The notes: a model not told the origin generated them from the letters alone. A stretch of DNA of 64,000 nucleotides from HB2-32-21 sp041603535 (GCA_041603535.1 JBFIEE010000004.1:40179-104178); one strand, 5' to 3'; positions 52,947 through 61,869 are shown, counted from the first letter of the stretch. Translations and numbers: made by a program.

Positions 52947-55106
52947 ATGCACACCGCAAAATCTCTGTTTTCCTATCCCAGGTACTGGGCTGAGTGCTTC
53001 GGTACAGCGCCATTTTTACCAACCAGCCGGGAGGAGATGGATCAGCTCAGCTGGGACAGCTGTGACGTTATCGTCGTCACAGGTGACGCATATGTGGATC
53101 ATCCCAGCTTCGGCATGGCAGTGATTGGCCGACTCCTGGAAGCCCAGGGATTTCGCGTTGGCATCATTGATCAACCGGACTGGCGCAGCAAAGCAGACTT
53201 CATGCGACTGGGCAAACCCAATCTGTTTTTTGGCGTATCCGCCGGCAATATGGACTCGATGATCAATCGCTATACAGCGGACAAGCGCATCCGCAGCGAT
53301 GACGCCTATTCGCCTGACGATGATGGCGGCAGGCGACCAGACCGCGCGGTGATCGTCTACAGTCAGCGTTGCCGCGAAGCCTGGAGCGACGTGCCGATCG
53401 TACTGGGTAGCATCGAGGCCAGCCTGCGTCGCATCGCCCACTATGATTACTGGTCGGATGAGGTGCGGCGCTCAATTTTAGTCGATTCCCAGGCTGATAT
53501 TCTGCTCTACGGTAATGCCGAACGGGCGGTTGCCGAAGTTGCCCATCGTCTGGCCCGTGGTCAGAGCATTGACCGGGTTACCGATATACGCGGTTCGGCA
53601 GTGCTGCGTAACGACTTACCGGAAGGCTGGACGGTGATTGATTCCACGCGGGTTGATCGGCCGGGCAAAGTCGATCCCATTCATAATCCTTACGACAGCG
53701 ACGAAGAATTAGCAGCGGCTACCGGCGGCAAGTGCTCGGTTGGTCGTGACGAGGGTAACGGTGAGCAGGTGCTGCACTTTGTGCCGCATCGGCAAAAGGT
53801 GGATCGCGCGAAAACGGTGATTCGTCTGCCGCATTATCACAAGGTGAAAAGTGACCCGGTGCTTTATGCCCACGCTTCCCGGGTACTGCATCTGGAAACC
53901 AACCCCGGCAATGCGCGCGCCCTGGTGCAGCGCCACGACAACTTTGAAGTCTGGTTAAATCCGCCGCCGATTCCCCTGACCACTGACGAGATGGATGAGG
54001 TTTTCGGCCTGCCTTTTGCCCGCGTGCCCCACCCTAAATATGACGGTCGGCGTATTCCTGCGTACGAAATGATCCGCTTTTCGGTGAATATTATGCGCGG
54101 CTGTTTCGGTGGCTGCACGTTTTGTTCGATCACCGAACACGAAGGGCGGATTATCCAGAGCCGCTCCGAAGACTCCATCATTCGGGAAATTGAAGATATT
54201 CGGGATAAGACCCCAGGCTTTACCGGCGTCATATCCGACCTGGGTGGGCCGACGGCAAATATGTATCGCCTGGCCTGCAAGAGCACCGAGATAGAATCCG
54301 CCTGCCGGCGTTTGTCCTGCGTTTATCCGGGTATTTGCTCCAACCTTAATACCGACCACAATCCGCTGATTAGCCTTTATCGCCGCGCGCGCGAACTGCC
54401 CGGTATCAAAAAAGTACTGATTGCCTCGGGCTTGCGTTATGACCTGGCCATTGAATCCCCGGAATATGTCGAGGAGCTGGTGACGCATCACGTGGGTGGT
54501 TACCTAAAAATTGCGCCGGAACATACCGAATCCGGGCCACTGTCGAAAATGATGAAGCCGGGCATGGGCAGCTATGATCGATTCGCGGCCATGTTCGAGA
54601 AATACAGTAAAAAAGCCGGTAAAAAACAGTATTTAATTCCGTATTTTATTGCCGCCCACCCCGGCACCACAGAAAACGACATGGTGGAGCTGGCGCGGTG
54701 GTTAAAACGCAATAATTTTCGCGCCGATCAGGTGCAGACGTTTTACCCGTCGCCAATGGCTACCGCGACCGCTATGTACCACAGCGGTCGCAATCCCTTG
54801 CGAGGTTTGAGCTACAAGCGAGGCGAGCAAGTAAGCCGCGTGCGCGATCTCGATAAACGCCGTTTACACAAGGCCTTGCTGCGTTACCATGATGCAAAAA
54901 ACTGGCCGATGATTCGTGACTACTTGCAAAGCGCCGGTCGCGCAGACCTGATTGGTGACAGCGAGCACTGCCTGATTCCGAGTGCCCAGCAAGAAGGGCA
55001 TCGGAAGGGCGCGAAAAAAGGCCGCCCCTTTGCGACCCAGCATGTCAGAACCAAAAGCCGCCTGGGTGATGGCCGAACATCGAAACGGCGGCGACCGAGC
55101 AAATAG
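52947..55106 (+). CDS. YgiQ family radical SAM protein
   Basis: 719 residues from the ATG at 52947 (MHTAKSLFSYPRYWAECFG), the usual start; an upstream frame from 52872 lacks similarity. The radical SAM cluster motif CFGGCTFC lies near residue 390, with the N-terminal YgiQ domain (VVTGDAYVDHPSFG) before it and a basic C-terminus. Substrate and reaction are not established for the family. A 20-residue basic tail (KKGRPFATQ, KRRRPSK) may bind nucleic acid. Confidence 0.9.
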   Translation: MHTAKSLFSYPRYWAECFGTAPFLPTSREEMDQLSWDSCDVIVVTGDAYVDHPSFGMAVIGRLLEAQGFRVGIIDQPDWRSKADFMRLGKPNLFFGVSAGNMDSMINRYTADKRIRSDDAYSPDDDGGRRPDRAVIVYSQRCREAWSDVPIVLGSIEASLRRIAHYDYWSDEVRRSILVDSQADILLYGNAERAVAEVAHRLARGQSIDRVTDIRGSAVLRNDLPEGWTVIDSTRVDRPGKVDPIHNPYDSDEELAAATGGKCSVGRDEGNGEQVLHFVPHRQKVDRAKTVIRLPHYHKVKSDPVLYAHASRVLHLETNPGNARALVQRHDNFEVWLNPPPIPLTTDEMDEVFGLPFARVPHPKYDGRRIPAYEMIRFSVNIMRGCFGGCTFCSITEHEGRIIQSRSEDSIIREIEDIRDKTPGFTGVISDLGGPTANMYRLACKSTEIESACRRLSCVYPGICSNLNTDHNPLISLYRRARELPGIKKVLIASGLRYDLAIESPEYVEELVTHHVGGYLKIAPEHTESGPLSKMMKPGMGSYDRFAAMFEKYSKKAGKKQYLIPYFIAAHPGTTENDMVELARWLKRNNFRADQVQTFYPSPMATATAMYHSGRNPLRGLSYKRGEQVSRVRDLDKRRLHKALLRYHDAKNWPMIRDYLQSAGRADLIGDSEHCLIPSAQQEGHRKGAKKGRPFATQHVRTKSRLGDGRTSKRRRPSK

Positions 55107-55144
55107 GGCTGGGGTTCACTTATACTCCGACTGAGGGCTCTTCA

Positions 55145-55546
55145 TCACCTTCCGCTGAGGGCTCTTTGAAAACGCTTGCCGATACTGGCGATGCACACGC
55201 CGGTGGCCATCAGCAGGGTTGAAGTGACGGCAAAGCCTGTGGCATAGGCGGCAAAGTATTCGCCACTGTAATGCAGGAAACTCCAGCTCAGCAGCACGCA
55301 CAGCAGCGCAGCGCCAGATAACCACCGTTTTAGTATGCGCCTGCTCCCGGCATGTAGTAGCGCAATTGCTCCCCCCAGCAGCCCCAGGGCCAGTATGTGG
55401 TCCACGCCGGTAAACGGATGATTGAATCCGCTTGCCAGAGCGTTGAGAGCGGCCTCATCTATGGCTATATCCACACCGGTATGAGCGATACTTGTGGCTG
55501 AAAAAAATGCTGCGCTTACGCCAGCCAGGGTTTTCATGGTTTTCAC
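55145..55546 (-). CDS. ureJ: Short HupE/UreJ-like membrane protein
   Basis: 133 residues with a signal-like start and about four spans, including the family motif HPFTGVDHILALGLLGG, whose His/Asp pair probably binds nickel. HupE/UreJ proteins take up nickel for urease or hydrogenase and are usually about 190 residues with six spans; this one is shorter. It is divergent from ureD, which supports a urease role. Confidence 0.75.
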   Translation of the reverse strand: MKTMKTLAGVSAAFFSATSIAHTGVDIAIDEAALNALASGFNHPFTGVDHILALGLLGGAIALLHAGSRRILKRWLSGAALLCVLLSWSFLHYSGEYFAAYATGFAVTSTLLMATGVCIASIGKRFQRALSGR

Positions 55547-55688
55547 GTTGGGCTTCTCCTGCTTGCCTCGGGCTCAGGTAGGGATGATAAAACGATAATC
55601 GAGCAGTATGTCGAAAAACTTCACCTGGGCAAGCACGCGCTGATAAAAAGCGAAAGCCAGGTCTGGCTGTTTCCTTCCCAGAGGCTTC

Positions 55689-55705
55689 CGGGTATGCTTT
55701 TTGCT
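55689..55705 (+). promoter_or_regulatory. Candidate sigma-54 promoter of ureD
   Basis: GG (55691–55692) and GC (55703–55704) are exactly 10 bp apart. The -12 element TTGCT fits well; the -24 side GGTATG is only a partial match to GGCACG. It lies 70 bp upstream of the ureD ATG. Confidence 0.4.
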
Positions 55706-55774
55706 TCTGTAATTCCACGAAAATCAGTCTGCGAAGAAAACACCCGAGCCCAATAGATGGATAACAGGTAAGCT

Positions 55775-56671
55775 ATGAATGTGGCGCTCACTAACAGCCA
55801 GGTTAAAGCTCCCGAGGGTTGGCTGGCATCGCTCGATCTGGTGGCAGCGCGTCGCGGCGAACGTACCGTACTCGACCGCAATAGCCACTGTGGCCCGCTG
55901 CGCGTGCAAAGACCGTTTTATCCAGAAGGCGGGGTCTGTCATGTCTACGTGCTGCATCCCCCCGGTGGCCTGGTGGCGGGTGATGAGCTGGCTATCCGCG
56001 TGCATTGCGAGCGCGAGACCCAGTTGCTACTGACAACACCGTCTGCTGGCCGCGTGTATTGCTCAAATGCCCAGCAGTTGCCGCAAAGCCAGCAGGTCAC
56101 GCTGCGTGTCGAGGCTGGCGCCCGTTGTGAATGGTTACCTCAGGAAAATATTGTTTTCGACCGCGCCGAAGCGCTTAACCGGTTAAGTGTTAGCCTCGCC
56201 GAGAATGCAGAATTCACCGGCTGGGAAGTGACTTGCCTGGGTCGGCCTGCCGCAAATGCGGCGTTTAATGGCGGGCATTTGCGGCAGCGTTGGGACATCT
56301 ATCGTGAACATCGCCCGCTGTTGCTGGAGCGCACCGAATTTATCGGTGGCAGCCCGCAATTACAGGCGCGCTGGGGTCTCGCTGGTGCAACGGTGATCGG
56401 CACACTGGTGACCACCTGTCTCGATGTTCCCGTTGCGCAGCTCCGTGAACAGATTGAATCGGTCTTGGACAGTAAAGAAAATAAAAAATCGAATCCCCTG
56501 ACTTTTGACAGGCCTCTGGTAGCAGTCAGCGCCCTGCCAGAGCTGCTGGTAGTGAGGGCCTTTGGGCAAAACGCTGCCGATGTAAAAGCGATTTTCATGG
56601 CGCTTTGGCATATGCTGCGCAGGGCCCAAACCGGGCAACATGCCGCGGCGCCAAGAATATGGTTTACCTGA
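55775..56671 (+). CDS. ureD: Urease accessory protein UreD
   Basis: 298 residues, the usual length. The opening GWLASLDLVAARRGERTVL, then HCGPLRVQRPFYPEG and VYVLHPPGGLVAGDELAI are UreD signatures. UreD scaffolds apo-urease so that UreF and UreG can deliver nickel. It heads the ureDABC group, 42 bp before ureA. Confidence 0.93.
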   Translation: MNVALTNSQVKAPEGWLASLDLVAARRGERTVLDRNSHCGPLRVQRPFYPEGGVCHVYVLHPPGGLVAGDELAIRVHCERETQLLLTTPSAGRVYCSNAQQLPQSQQVTLRVEAGARCEWLPQENIVFDRAEALNRLSVSLAENAEFTGWEVTCLGRPAANAAFNGGHLRQRWDIYREHRPLLLERTEFIGGSPQLQARWGLAGATVIGTLVTTCLDVPVAQLREQIESVLDSKENKKSNPLTFDRPLVAVSALPELLVVRAFGQNAADVKAIFMALWHMLRRAQTGQHAAAPRIWFT

Positions 56672-56713
56672 ATCAAGTAAGGCTGAACGGCAACAGAGTA
56701 TTAGAGAAACGCT

Positions 56714-57016
56714 ATGGATCTAACACCCAGAGAAAAAGATAAATTGCTGCTGTTTACCGCCGCGCAACTGGCCGAACGCCGCAAGGCGCGGGGGCTGAAA
56801 CTGAATTATCCCGAGGCGGTGGCGCTGATCTCCTTTGAAATTATTGAAGGCGCACGCGATGGCCGCACCGTGGCCGAGCTGATGGCTTACGGTCGCACAC
56901 TGCTGACCGTCGATGACGTCATGGATGGCATTGCCGAGATGATTCACGATGTGCAGGTGGAGGCCACATTCCCCGACGGCACTAAGCTGGTGACCGTGCA
57001 CAATCCCATTGTTTAG
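56714..57016 (+). CDS. ureA: Urease subunit gamma
   Basis: 100 residues, the standard length. LTPREKDKLLLFTAAQLAERRKARGLKLNYPEAVALIS and the late FPDGTKLVTVHNPI are diagnostic. It packs with UreB and UreC into the (abg)3 urease trimer. Start ATG has a weak upstream GAGAAACG; ureB follows 26 bp on. Confidence 0.96.
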   Translation: MDLTPREKDKLLLFTAAQLAERRKARGLKLNYPEAVALISFEIIEGARDGRTVAELMAYGRTLLTVDDVMDGIAEMIHDVQVEATFPDGTKLVTVHNPIV

Positions 57017-57042
57017 TATTGAGTGGTCAACAGGAGAACGCG

Positions 57043-57348
57043 ATGAAACCCGGCGAGATTATCACTGAACCTGGCGAACTGACTTTGAATGCCGGCAAGG
57101 CGGTGATCACCGTTGCCGTCGCCAACAGCGGTGATCGACCTGTTCAGGTTGGCTCGCATTACCATTTTTATGAAACCAATAACGCCCTGCATTTCGATCG
57201 GGAAGCCACGCGCGGATACCGCCTCGATATATCGGCTGGTACGGCGGTGCGCTTTGAGCCGGGGCAAAGCCGGGAGGTAAACCTGGTGCCCTACGGTGGG
57301 CTGCGCGAGGTGTACGGATTCCAGGGCAAGGTTTCGGGCAAACTTTAA
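57043..57348 (+). CDS. ureB: Urease subunit beta
   Basis: 101 residues from the ATG at 57043, chosen for the GGAG 8 bp upstream; an extra eight codons from 57019 are possible but unlikely. MKPGEIITEPGELTLNAG and QVGSHYHFYETNNAL are typical. It bridges UreA and UreC in the enzyme. Confidence 0.96.
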   Translation: MKPGEIITEPGELTLNAGKAVITVAVANSGDRPVQVGSHYHFYETNNALHFDREATRGYRLDISAGTAVRFEPGQSREVNLVPYGGLREVYGFQGKVSGKL

Positions 57349-57391
57349 ATATTTTTTGGTCCCGACAGGCGAGGCATTCAGGAGCTAGTTC

Positions 57392-59095
57392 ATGTCAAAA
57401 ATAGACCGCCGCGCCTATGCGGAAATGTATGGCCCCACCGTTGGTGATCGGGTGCGGCTGGGTGACACGGAGCTGTTCATTGAGGTCGAAAAAGACCACA
57501 CCCGCTATGGCGATGAGGTCAAGTTTGGCGGCGGCAAAGTCATTCGTGACGGCATGGGCCAGAGTCAGCGGCCACGCGCAGAGACGGTCGATACATTGAT
57601 TACCAACGCCTTGATTCTCGATTATTGGGGTGTGGTGAAGGCGGATGTCGGCATCAAGGATGGCCGTATCGCCGCCATTGGCAAGGGCGGTAATCCCGAT
57701 GTCCAGGATGGTGTCGATATTATCATTGGTCCGGGCACCGAGGTGATTGCCGGCGAGGGTCAGATCCTCACGGCCGGCGGCATCGATGCCCACATTCATT
57801 TTATCTGCCCGCAGCAAATCGAAGAGGCGCTGATGTCGGGCATCACCACCATGCTGGGTGGTGGCACCGGCCCGGCAACCGGCACCAATGCGACCACCTG
57901 CACACCCGGCGCCTGGCACATCGGCAATATGCTGAAAGCCGCTGAGGGCCTGCCGATGAACATCGGCTTGTTGGGTAAAGGTAACGGCAGTTTGCCAGAG
58001 GCGCTGGAGGAGCAGTTGGTCGCAGGTGCCATGGGGCTCAAACTCCATGAAGACTGGGGCACCACGCCGGCCTCTATCGATAACTGCCTGAGTGTGGCGG
58101 AGCGCTACGATGTACAGGTGGCGATTCATACCGATACGCTCAACGAATCCGGCTTCGTTGAAGATACGCTGGCTGCATTCAAGGGCCGCGCCATTCATAC
58201 CTACCATACCGAGGGCGCCGGTGGTGGACACGCACCAGATATTATTCGCGCGTGTGGTGAGCCTAACGTGCTGCCTTCGTCCACCAATCCGACGCGCCCC
58301 TACACGATTAATACGGTGGATGAACACCTCGATATGCTGATGGTGTGTCATCACCTGGACGCCAATATTCCCGAAGATGTCGCCTTCGCGGATTCGCGGA
58401 TTCGCCGCGAAACCATCGCCGCCGAGGACATTCTGCACGACCTGGGTGCGTTCAGTATGATCGCCTCTGACTCCCAGGCCATGGGCCGTGTCGGCGAAGT
58501 GATTATTCGCACCTGGCAGACTGCCCACAAAATGAAAATACAGCGCGGCCCACTGCCCGAGGACAGTGCGCGCAACGATAATCTGCGCGCTCGTCGCTAC
58601 ATCGCCAAGTACACGATAAATCCGGCGATTACCCATGGCATCGGCCATGAGGTTGGCTCGGTGGAGGTGGGTAAGCTCGCGGATCTGGTGCTGTGGAAGC
58701 CCGCTTTTTTTGGCGTAAAGCCCTCGTTGATTATCAAGGGCGGCATGATTGCCGCTGCGCCCATGGGAGATCCTAACGCGTCCATTCCCACGCCGCAGCC
58801 GGTGCACTATCGCACCATGTTTGGCGCTTTTGGCAAGGCGCTGGTCGATACCAGTGTGCACTTCGTTTCCCAGGCGGCGCTGGCGGCGGGCGTCGACGAA
58901 GCACTGGGGCTTGAGCGGCCCCTGGTGGCGGTGAGAAATACGCGGAGTATTCGCAAAAAAGACCTGTGGCTAAATAATGCCCAGCCGATGATTGAGGTGA
59001 ATGCCCAAACTTACGAAGTGCGCGCCGATGGCGTGTTGCTGACCTGCGAACCCGCTACTGTGTTGCCGTTAGCACAACGCTACTTTTTGTTTTAG
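57392..59095 (+). CDS. ureC: Urease subunit alpha (catalytic)
   Basis: 567 residues, as in Klebsiella. All active-site ligands are visible: HIHF (about 134–136), the carbamylated Lys in GLKLHEDWG near 217, HTDT near 246, HTEGAGGGHAPD near 272, the flap MVCHHLD near 320 and the Asp in SDSQAMG near 360. It hydrolyses urea to ammonia and carbamate at a dinickel centre. A long reverse-strand open frame opposite it is an antisense artefact. Confidence 0.98.
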   Translation: MSKIDRRAYAEMYGPTVGDRVRLGDTELFIEVEKDHTRYGDEVKFGGGKVIRDGMGQSQRPRAETVDTLITNALILDYWGVVKADVGIKDGRIAAIGKGGNPDVQDGVDIIIGPGTEVIAGEGQILTAGGIDAHIHFICPQQIEEALMSGITTMLGGGTGPATGTNATTCTPGAWHIGNMLKAAEGLPMNIGLLGKGNGSLPEALEEQLVAGAMGLKLHEDWGTTPASIDNCLSVAERYDVQVAIHTDTLNESGFVEDTLAAFKGRAIHTYHTEGAGGGHAPDIIRACGEPNVLPSSTNPTRPYTINTVDEHLDMLMVCHHLDANIPEDVAFADSRIRRETIAAEDILHDLGAFSMIASDSQAMGRVGEVIIRTWQTAHKMKIQRGPLPEDSARNDNLRARRYIAKYTINPAITHGIGHEVGSVEVGKLADLVLWKPAFFGVKPSLIIKGGMIAAAPMGDPNASIPTPQPVHYRTMFGAFGKALVDTSVHFVSQAALAAGVDEALGLERPLVAVRNTRSIRKKDLWLNNAQPMIEVNAQTYEVRADGVLLTCEPATVLPLAQRYFLF

Positions 59096-59434
59096 AGAGT
59101 CCTTTTGCTTTAGAAAGTCTTTTTTTGAGGCTGAGTTGGGCAATCTGCCAGCTGGGTGCCTGACTGCAGCGCACACGATTGCAGCTGACAAGGTTGTCGC
59201 GTACGGCTTTCGCGAAGAGCCTGCGCGGACAACCTTCGCGGACAACCTTCGCGGACAACCATAGTCGCGAACAAGTTTTAAAAACGTAAGGTTTGCAAAA
59301 TAGGGCAGGCTGATTAGAACTTCTTGATCAGGGCTTCCAACATAGCGCGCTGCCGGGACGAAATTGCCCAACTGCGGGCAGCTTGATTTCAGGCAAACAG
59401 GCTCGAATGGCTTGCCCCACTGGGTGAATTGCTT
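59096..59434. other. 339-bp spacer between ureC and ureE
   Basis: It holds a duplicated TTTTAGAGAGTC/TTTAGAAAGTC pair just after the ureC stop and the 13-bp repeat at 59224–59262. No gene is supported. Urease operons normally have only a short gap here, so the accessory genes may have their own promoter. Confidence 0.5.
59224..59262. repeat. 13-bp tandem repeat, three copies
   Basis: CGCGGACAACCTT occurs three times in direct succession, the third with a changed end, in the ureC–ureE spacer. Confidence 0.85.
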
Positions 59435-59893
59435 ATGCGAAAAATCACGGAATTTGCTGAGGGTCACGATCTTGCGACGGATGCTGAGCTGGTTTTGCCC
59501 TATGACACCCGCAAAAAAAGTCGTTTCAGGGCTGAGCTGAAAAATGGCGAGCCACTGGGCGTGATATTACCCCGTGGGCGGGTATTGCGGGGTGGTGATT
59601 ACTTACAGGACGAGGCCGGCAAGGTTATTGGTGTGGTGGCTGCACCGGAGTCGGTCAGCCTCGCGACCAGTGATGATGCGTGCTTGCTGGTGCGCGCAGC
59701 CTATCACCTGGGTAATCGGCATGTGCCGTTACAGGTGGGTGATGGCTGGTTACGCTATCAGCATGATCACGTGCTGGATGACATGGTGCTGGGTTTGGGG
59801 CTGCGGGTAGCTTATGAGCAAGCGCCCTTTGAACCGGAGGATGGTGCGTATGCCAGTACAGCGGGCGGGGGGCAGCATGGGCACAGCCACTGA
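59435..59893 (+). CDS. ureE: Urease accessory protein UreE (nickel chaperone)
   Basis: 152 residues from the ATG at 59435. PRGRVLRGGDYL, AAPESVSLAT and AAYHLGNRHVPLQV (conserved His) with HDHVLDDMVLGLGL are family features. The C-terminus has a short His-rich end (GGGQHGHSH) for nickel, much shorter than the long His tail of Klebsiella UreE. It hands nickel to UreG. Confidence 0.94.
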   Translation: MRKITEFAEGHDLATDAELVLPYDTRKKSRFRAELKNGEPLGVILPRGRVLRGGDYLQDEAGKVIGVVAAPESVSLATSDDACLLVRAAYHLGNRHVPLQVGDGWLRYQHDHVLDDMVLGLGLRVAYEQAPFEPEDGAYASTAGGGQHGHSH

Positions 59894-59930
59894 CTCAGCC
59901 GCCAAACCTCGCTGGCGCGTCAACCAGTAC

Positions 59931-59970
59931 ACTAGTCAGGACATTAGTCAGGACATTAGTCAGTCAGGAC
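59931..59970. repeat. 12-bp tandem repeat before ureF
   Basis: The unit ATTAGTCAGGAC occurs about three times (first copy CTAGTCAGGAC), ending with GTCAGGAC. It sits between ureE and ureF, just upstream of the ureF start. Confidence 0.82.
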
Positions 59971-59992
59971 GGGCAGAAATACCGGTGACAAT

Positions 59993-60685
59993 ATGACGGG
60001 CGGTACGGTTGATAGTCTGGCGGAGCACACGACGGCGCTGTTCCAGCTGCTGCGCTTCTCCAGCCCCTCGCTTCCGATAGGCGGCTTTGCCTGGTCGCAG
60101 GGTCTCGAGGCGGCTATCGAGCGGAGCTGGTTGCGGAATGAGGAGGATTTGCACGCCTGGTTGCGGGCCGGGCTGGAGCAGAATTTTGCGCGGCAGGAGC
60201 TGCCCCTGTTATTGCGCATGCTCAACGCTGAGGGGCAGGACGAAATCGCCGACTGGAACGGCCGCTCACTGGCTATGCGTGAAACCGCCGAGCTGCGTCT
60301 GGAGGATGTGCAAACCGGTCGAGCACTGATGCGGCTGTCCCTCTCGCTCGGTATGGACGTTGCCGGTACCTGGTCCCCACAGGAGGATATCGGTTATCTC
60401 GCTGCATTCGCACTGGCATGTCGCCACCACGGTATAGCCTTTGCACCTGCTGCCACCGGATTTATCTGGAGCTGGCTCGATAATCAGGTTGCCGCTGCGA
60501 TCAAGCTTATGCCACTTGGCCAAACAGCTGGCCAGTTATTGATAGAGCAACTGGCTCCCGCGATACCCGACATTATTGCGCGGGCGAGTCAGGTCGATGA
60601 CGAAGATATTGGGATTAGCCTGCCAGGCCAGGTGATGGCGAGTATGTTGCATGAAATCCAGTACAGTCGAATGTTTCGCTCCTAG
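59993..60685 (+). CDS. ureF: Urease accessory protein UreF
   Basis: 230 residues. LFQLLRFSSPSLPIGGFAWSQGLEAAIE is the classic UreF opening, and WNGRSLAMRETAELRLEDVQTGRALMRLSLSL and the C-terminal QYSRMFRS complete it. UreF links UreD and UreG in the nickel-insertion complex. Confidence 0.95.
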   Translation: MTGGTVDSLAEHTTALFQLLRFSSPSLPIGGFAWSQGLEAAIERSWLRNEEDLHAWLRAGLEQNFARQELPLLLRMLNAEGQDEIADWNGRSLAMRETAELRLEDVQTGRALMRLSLSLGMDVAGTWSPQEDIGYLAAFALACRHHGIAFAPAATGFIWSWLDNQVAAAIKLMPLGQTAGQLLIEQLAPAIPDIIARASQVDDEDIGISLPGQVMASMLHEIQYSRMFRS

Positions 60686-60852
60686 GTGGTGGGCCTTGCA
60701 CCAGAGCAAGTCGTAGTAAAGACACAGTGTGTCTTAAGGCAGCCGTCAGGCCTCAGGGGGCGATGTAGCTTGGCAATAGAGCTTGATAACGCAGCTTGAA
60801 GAACAGGTCCACGTTTGCAGCAACATAGAACTTAACCCGGGGAACAAAAAGT

Positions 60853-61470
60853 ATGAATAAACAGGCCTTACGTGTTGGCGTGGGTGGTCCGGTTGGCTCT
60901 GGTAAAACCGCATTGGTGCTGCGACTCTGCGAAGCCATGCGCGACACTTACCATGTCGCTGTGGTGACCAACGACATTTACACGCGTGAAGATGCAGAGT
61001 TCTTGACGCGCAATAACGCGCTGCCCGCTGAGCGCATTGTCGGCGTGGAGACCGGAGGCTGTCCGCATACTGCTATTCGCGAAGATGCCTCGATGAATTT
61101 GGCGGCGGTGGCTGAGCTCAATGAGCGATTTCCGGACCTCGACATAATTTTTATCGAAAGTGGTGGCGATAATCTGAGTGCGACTTTCAGTCCGGAGCTT
61201 TCCGATTTCACAATTTATGTTATCGATGTCTCGGCTGGCGACAAAATTCCTCGCAAGGGTGGCCCCGGAATCACTAAATCGGATCTGCTGATTATCAATA
61301 AAACGGATATTGCGCCCTTTGTTGGTGCGTCCCTTCAAGTCATGGATCGCGACGCCCGCAAAATGCGCGGGGCTAAGCCGTTCCTGTTTACTAATATGAA
61401 AGACAAAACCGGGTTAAATGATGTGATTGCCGTTATTTGCGAGCAGGGTATGCTAGATATCGCTAGCTGA
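60853..61470 (+). CDS. ureG: Urease accessory GTPase UreG
   Basis: 205 residues, the usual length. P-loop GPVGSGKT (from residue 10), the metal-binding GGCPHTAIRED (CPH), FIESGGDNLSATFSPEL and NKTDIAP (G4 motif) are all visible. It hydrolyses GTP to drive nickel into urease. It lies 167 bp after ureF, with no gene between them. Confidence 0.97.
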   Translation: MNKQALRVGVGGPVGSGKTALVLRLCEAMRDTYHVAVVTNDIYTREDAEFLTRNNALPAERIVGVETGGCPHTAIREDASMNLAAVAELNERFPDLDIIFIESGGDNLSATFSPELSDFTIYVIDVSAGDKIPRKGGPGITKSDLLIINKTDIAPFVGASLQVMDRDARKMRGAKPFLFTNMKDKTGLNDVIAVICEQGMLDIAS

Positions 61471-61563
61471 TGCGGTTGTTGATTTATTTTGCAGTGAATT
61501 CCATTGCGGGCCGTTGCCTGGTTGCCTGATGGGCTGATGGTTAAACCGGCAGTTTTGCGCAGG

Positions 61564-61575
61564 TGTGCATGCACA
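61564..61575. promoter_or_regulatory. Perfect palindrome in the urtA control region
   Basis: TGTGCATGCACA reads the same on both strands. It lies just upstream of the NtrC-like sites and may be part of a further regulator site; its role is unknown. Confidence 0.4.
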
Positions 61576-61582
61576 GGCAAAT

Positions 61583-61622
61583 TGCACCAATAAAAAGCAC
61601 GGCATCGCTCAGGTATGGTGCA
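61583..61622. promoter_or_regulatory. Two NtrC-like enhancer sites
   Basis: Each 17-bp site shows one strong half of TGCACCA-N3-TGGTGCA: TGCACCA at 61583–61589 (site 61583–61599) and TGGTGCA at 61616–61622 (site 61606–61622). Their centres are 23 bp apart, about two helical turns, on the same face of the DNA. They lie about 125–165 bp upstream of the sigma-54 promoter, the usual enhancer distance. Confidence 0.6.
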
Positions 61623-61746
61623 CTTTCTGGTATTTCCACCTCGTCACGCCATTAACTACGGCTTTTCCCGTAACCGCACGCTATACGCAGCCCTTATTAG
61701 CCTGTTTTTGGCATTTCCCCCGCACAAAACCCCCTTTTTATTGCGC

Positions 61747-61763
61747 TGGCATGGCTTATGCAT
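61747..61763 (+). promoter_or_regulatory. Sigma-54 promoter of urtA
   Basis: TGGCATGGCTTATGCAT carries GG (61748–61749) and GC (61760–61761) exactly 10 bp apart, close to the consensus TGGCACG-N4-TTGCW. A start site near 61772 leaves a leader of about 98 nt before urtA. Confidence 0.75.
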
Positions 61764-61822
61764 CGCCAGTACTGCCAGTTTTTAGGTGCGATAAGCCTTG
61801 TGCTCAGTCGTGCTTCTAAACT

Positions 61823-61844
61823 TAAAGGCGCAATAAAGGCGCAA
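61823..61844. repeat. 11-bp tandem duplication in the urtA leader
   Basis: TAAAGGCGCAA occurs twice in direct succession and is followed by TAAATAAG, 25 bp before the urtA start. Confidence 0.8.
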
Positions 61845-61869
61845 TAAATAAGTTGAACCGGGAGAAACC

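Larger units (their letters stand above)
61471..61869. other. 399-bp regulatory spacer before urtA
   Basis: No gene. It contains a 12-bp palindrome (61564–61575), two NtrC-like sites (61583–61622), a sigma-54 promoter (61747–61763) and an 11-bp tandem duplication (61823–61844). Confidence 0.7.

Noticed and set aside
57395..58861. A 488-codon open frame antisense to ureC
   Set aside because: It is the complement of a strongly conserved, GC-rich gene; it has no family similarity or ribosome-binding site.
59153..59169. GG-N10-GC sigma-54-like site in the ureC–ureE spacer
   Set aside because: The -24 side fits the consensus poorly and no enhancer-like site is near; chance matches of this quality are common.
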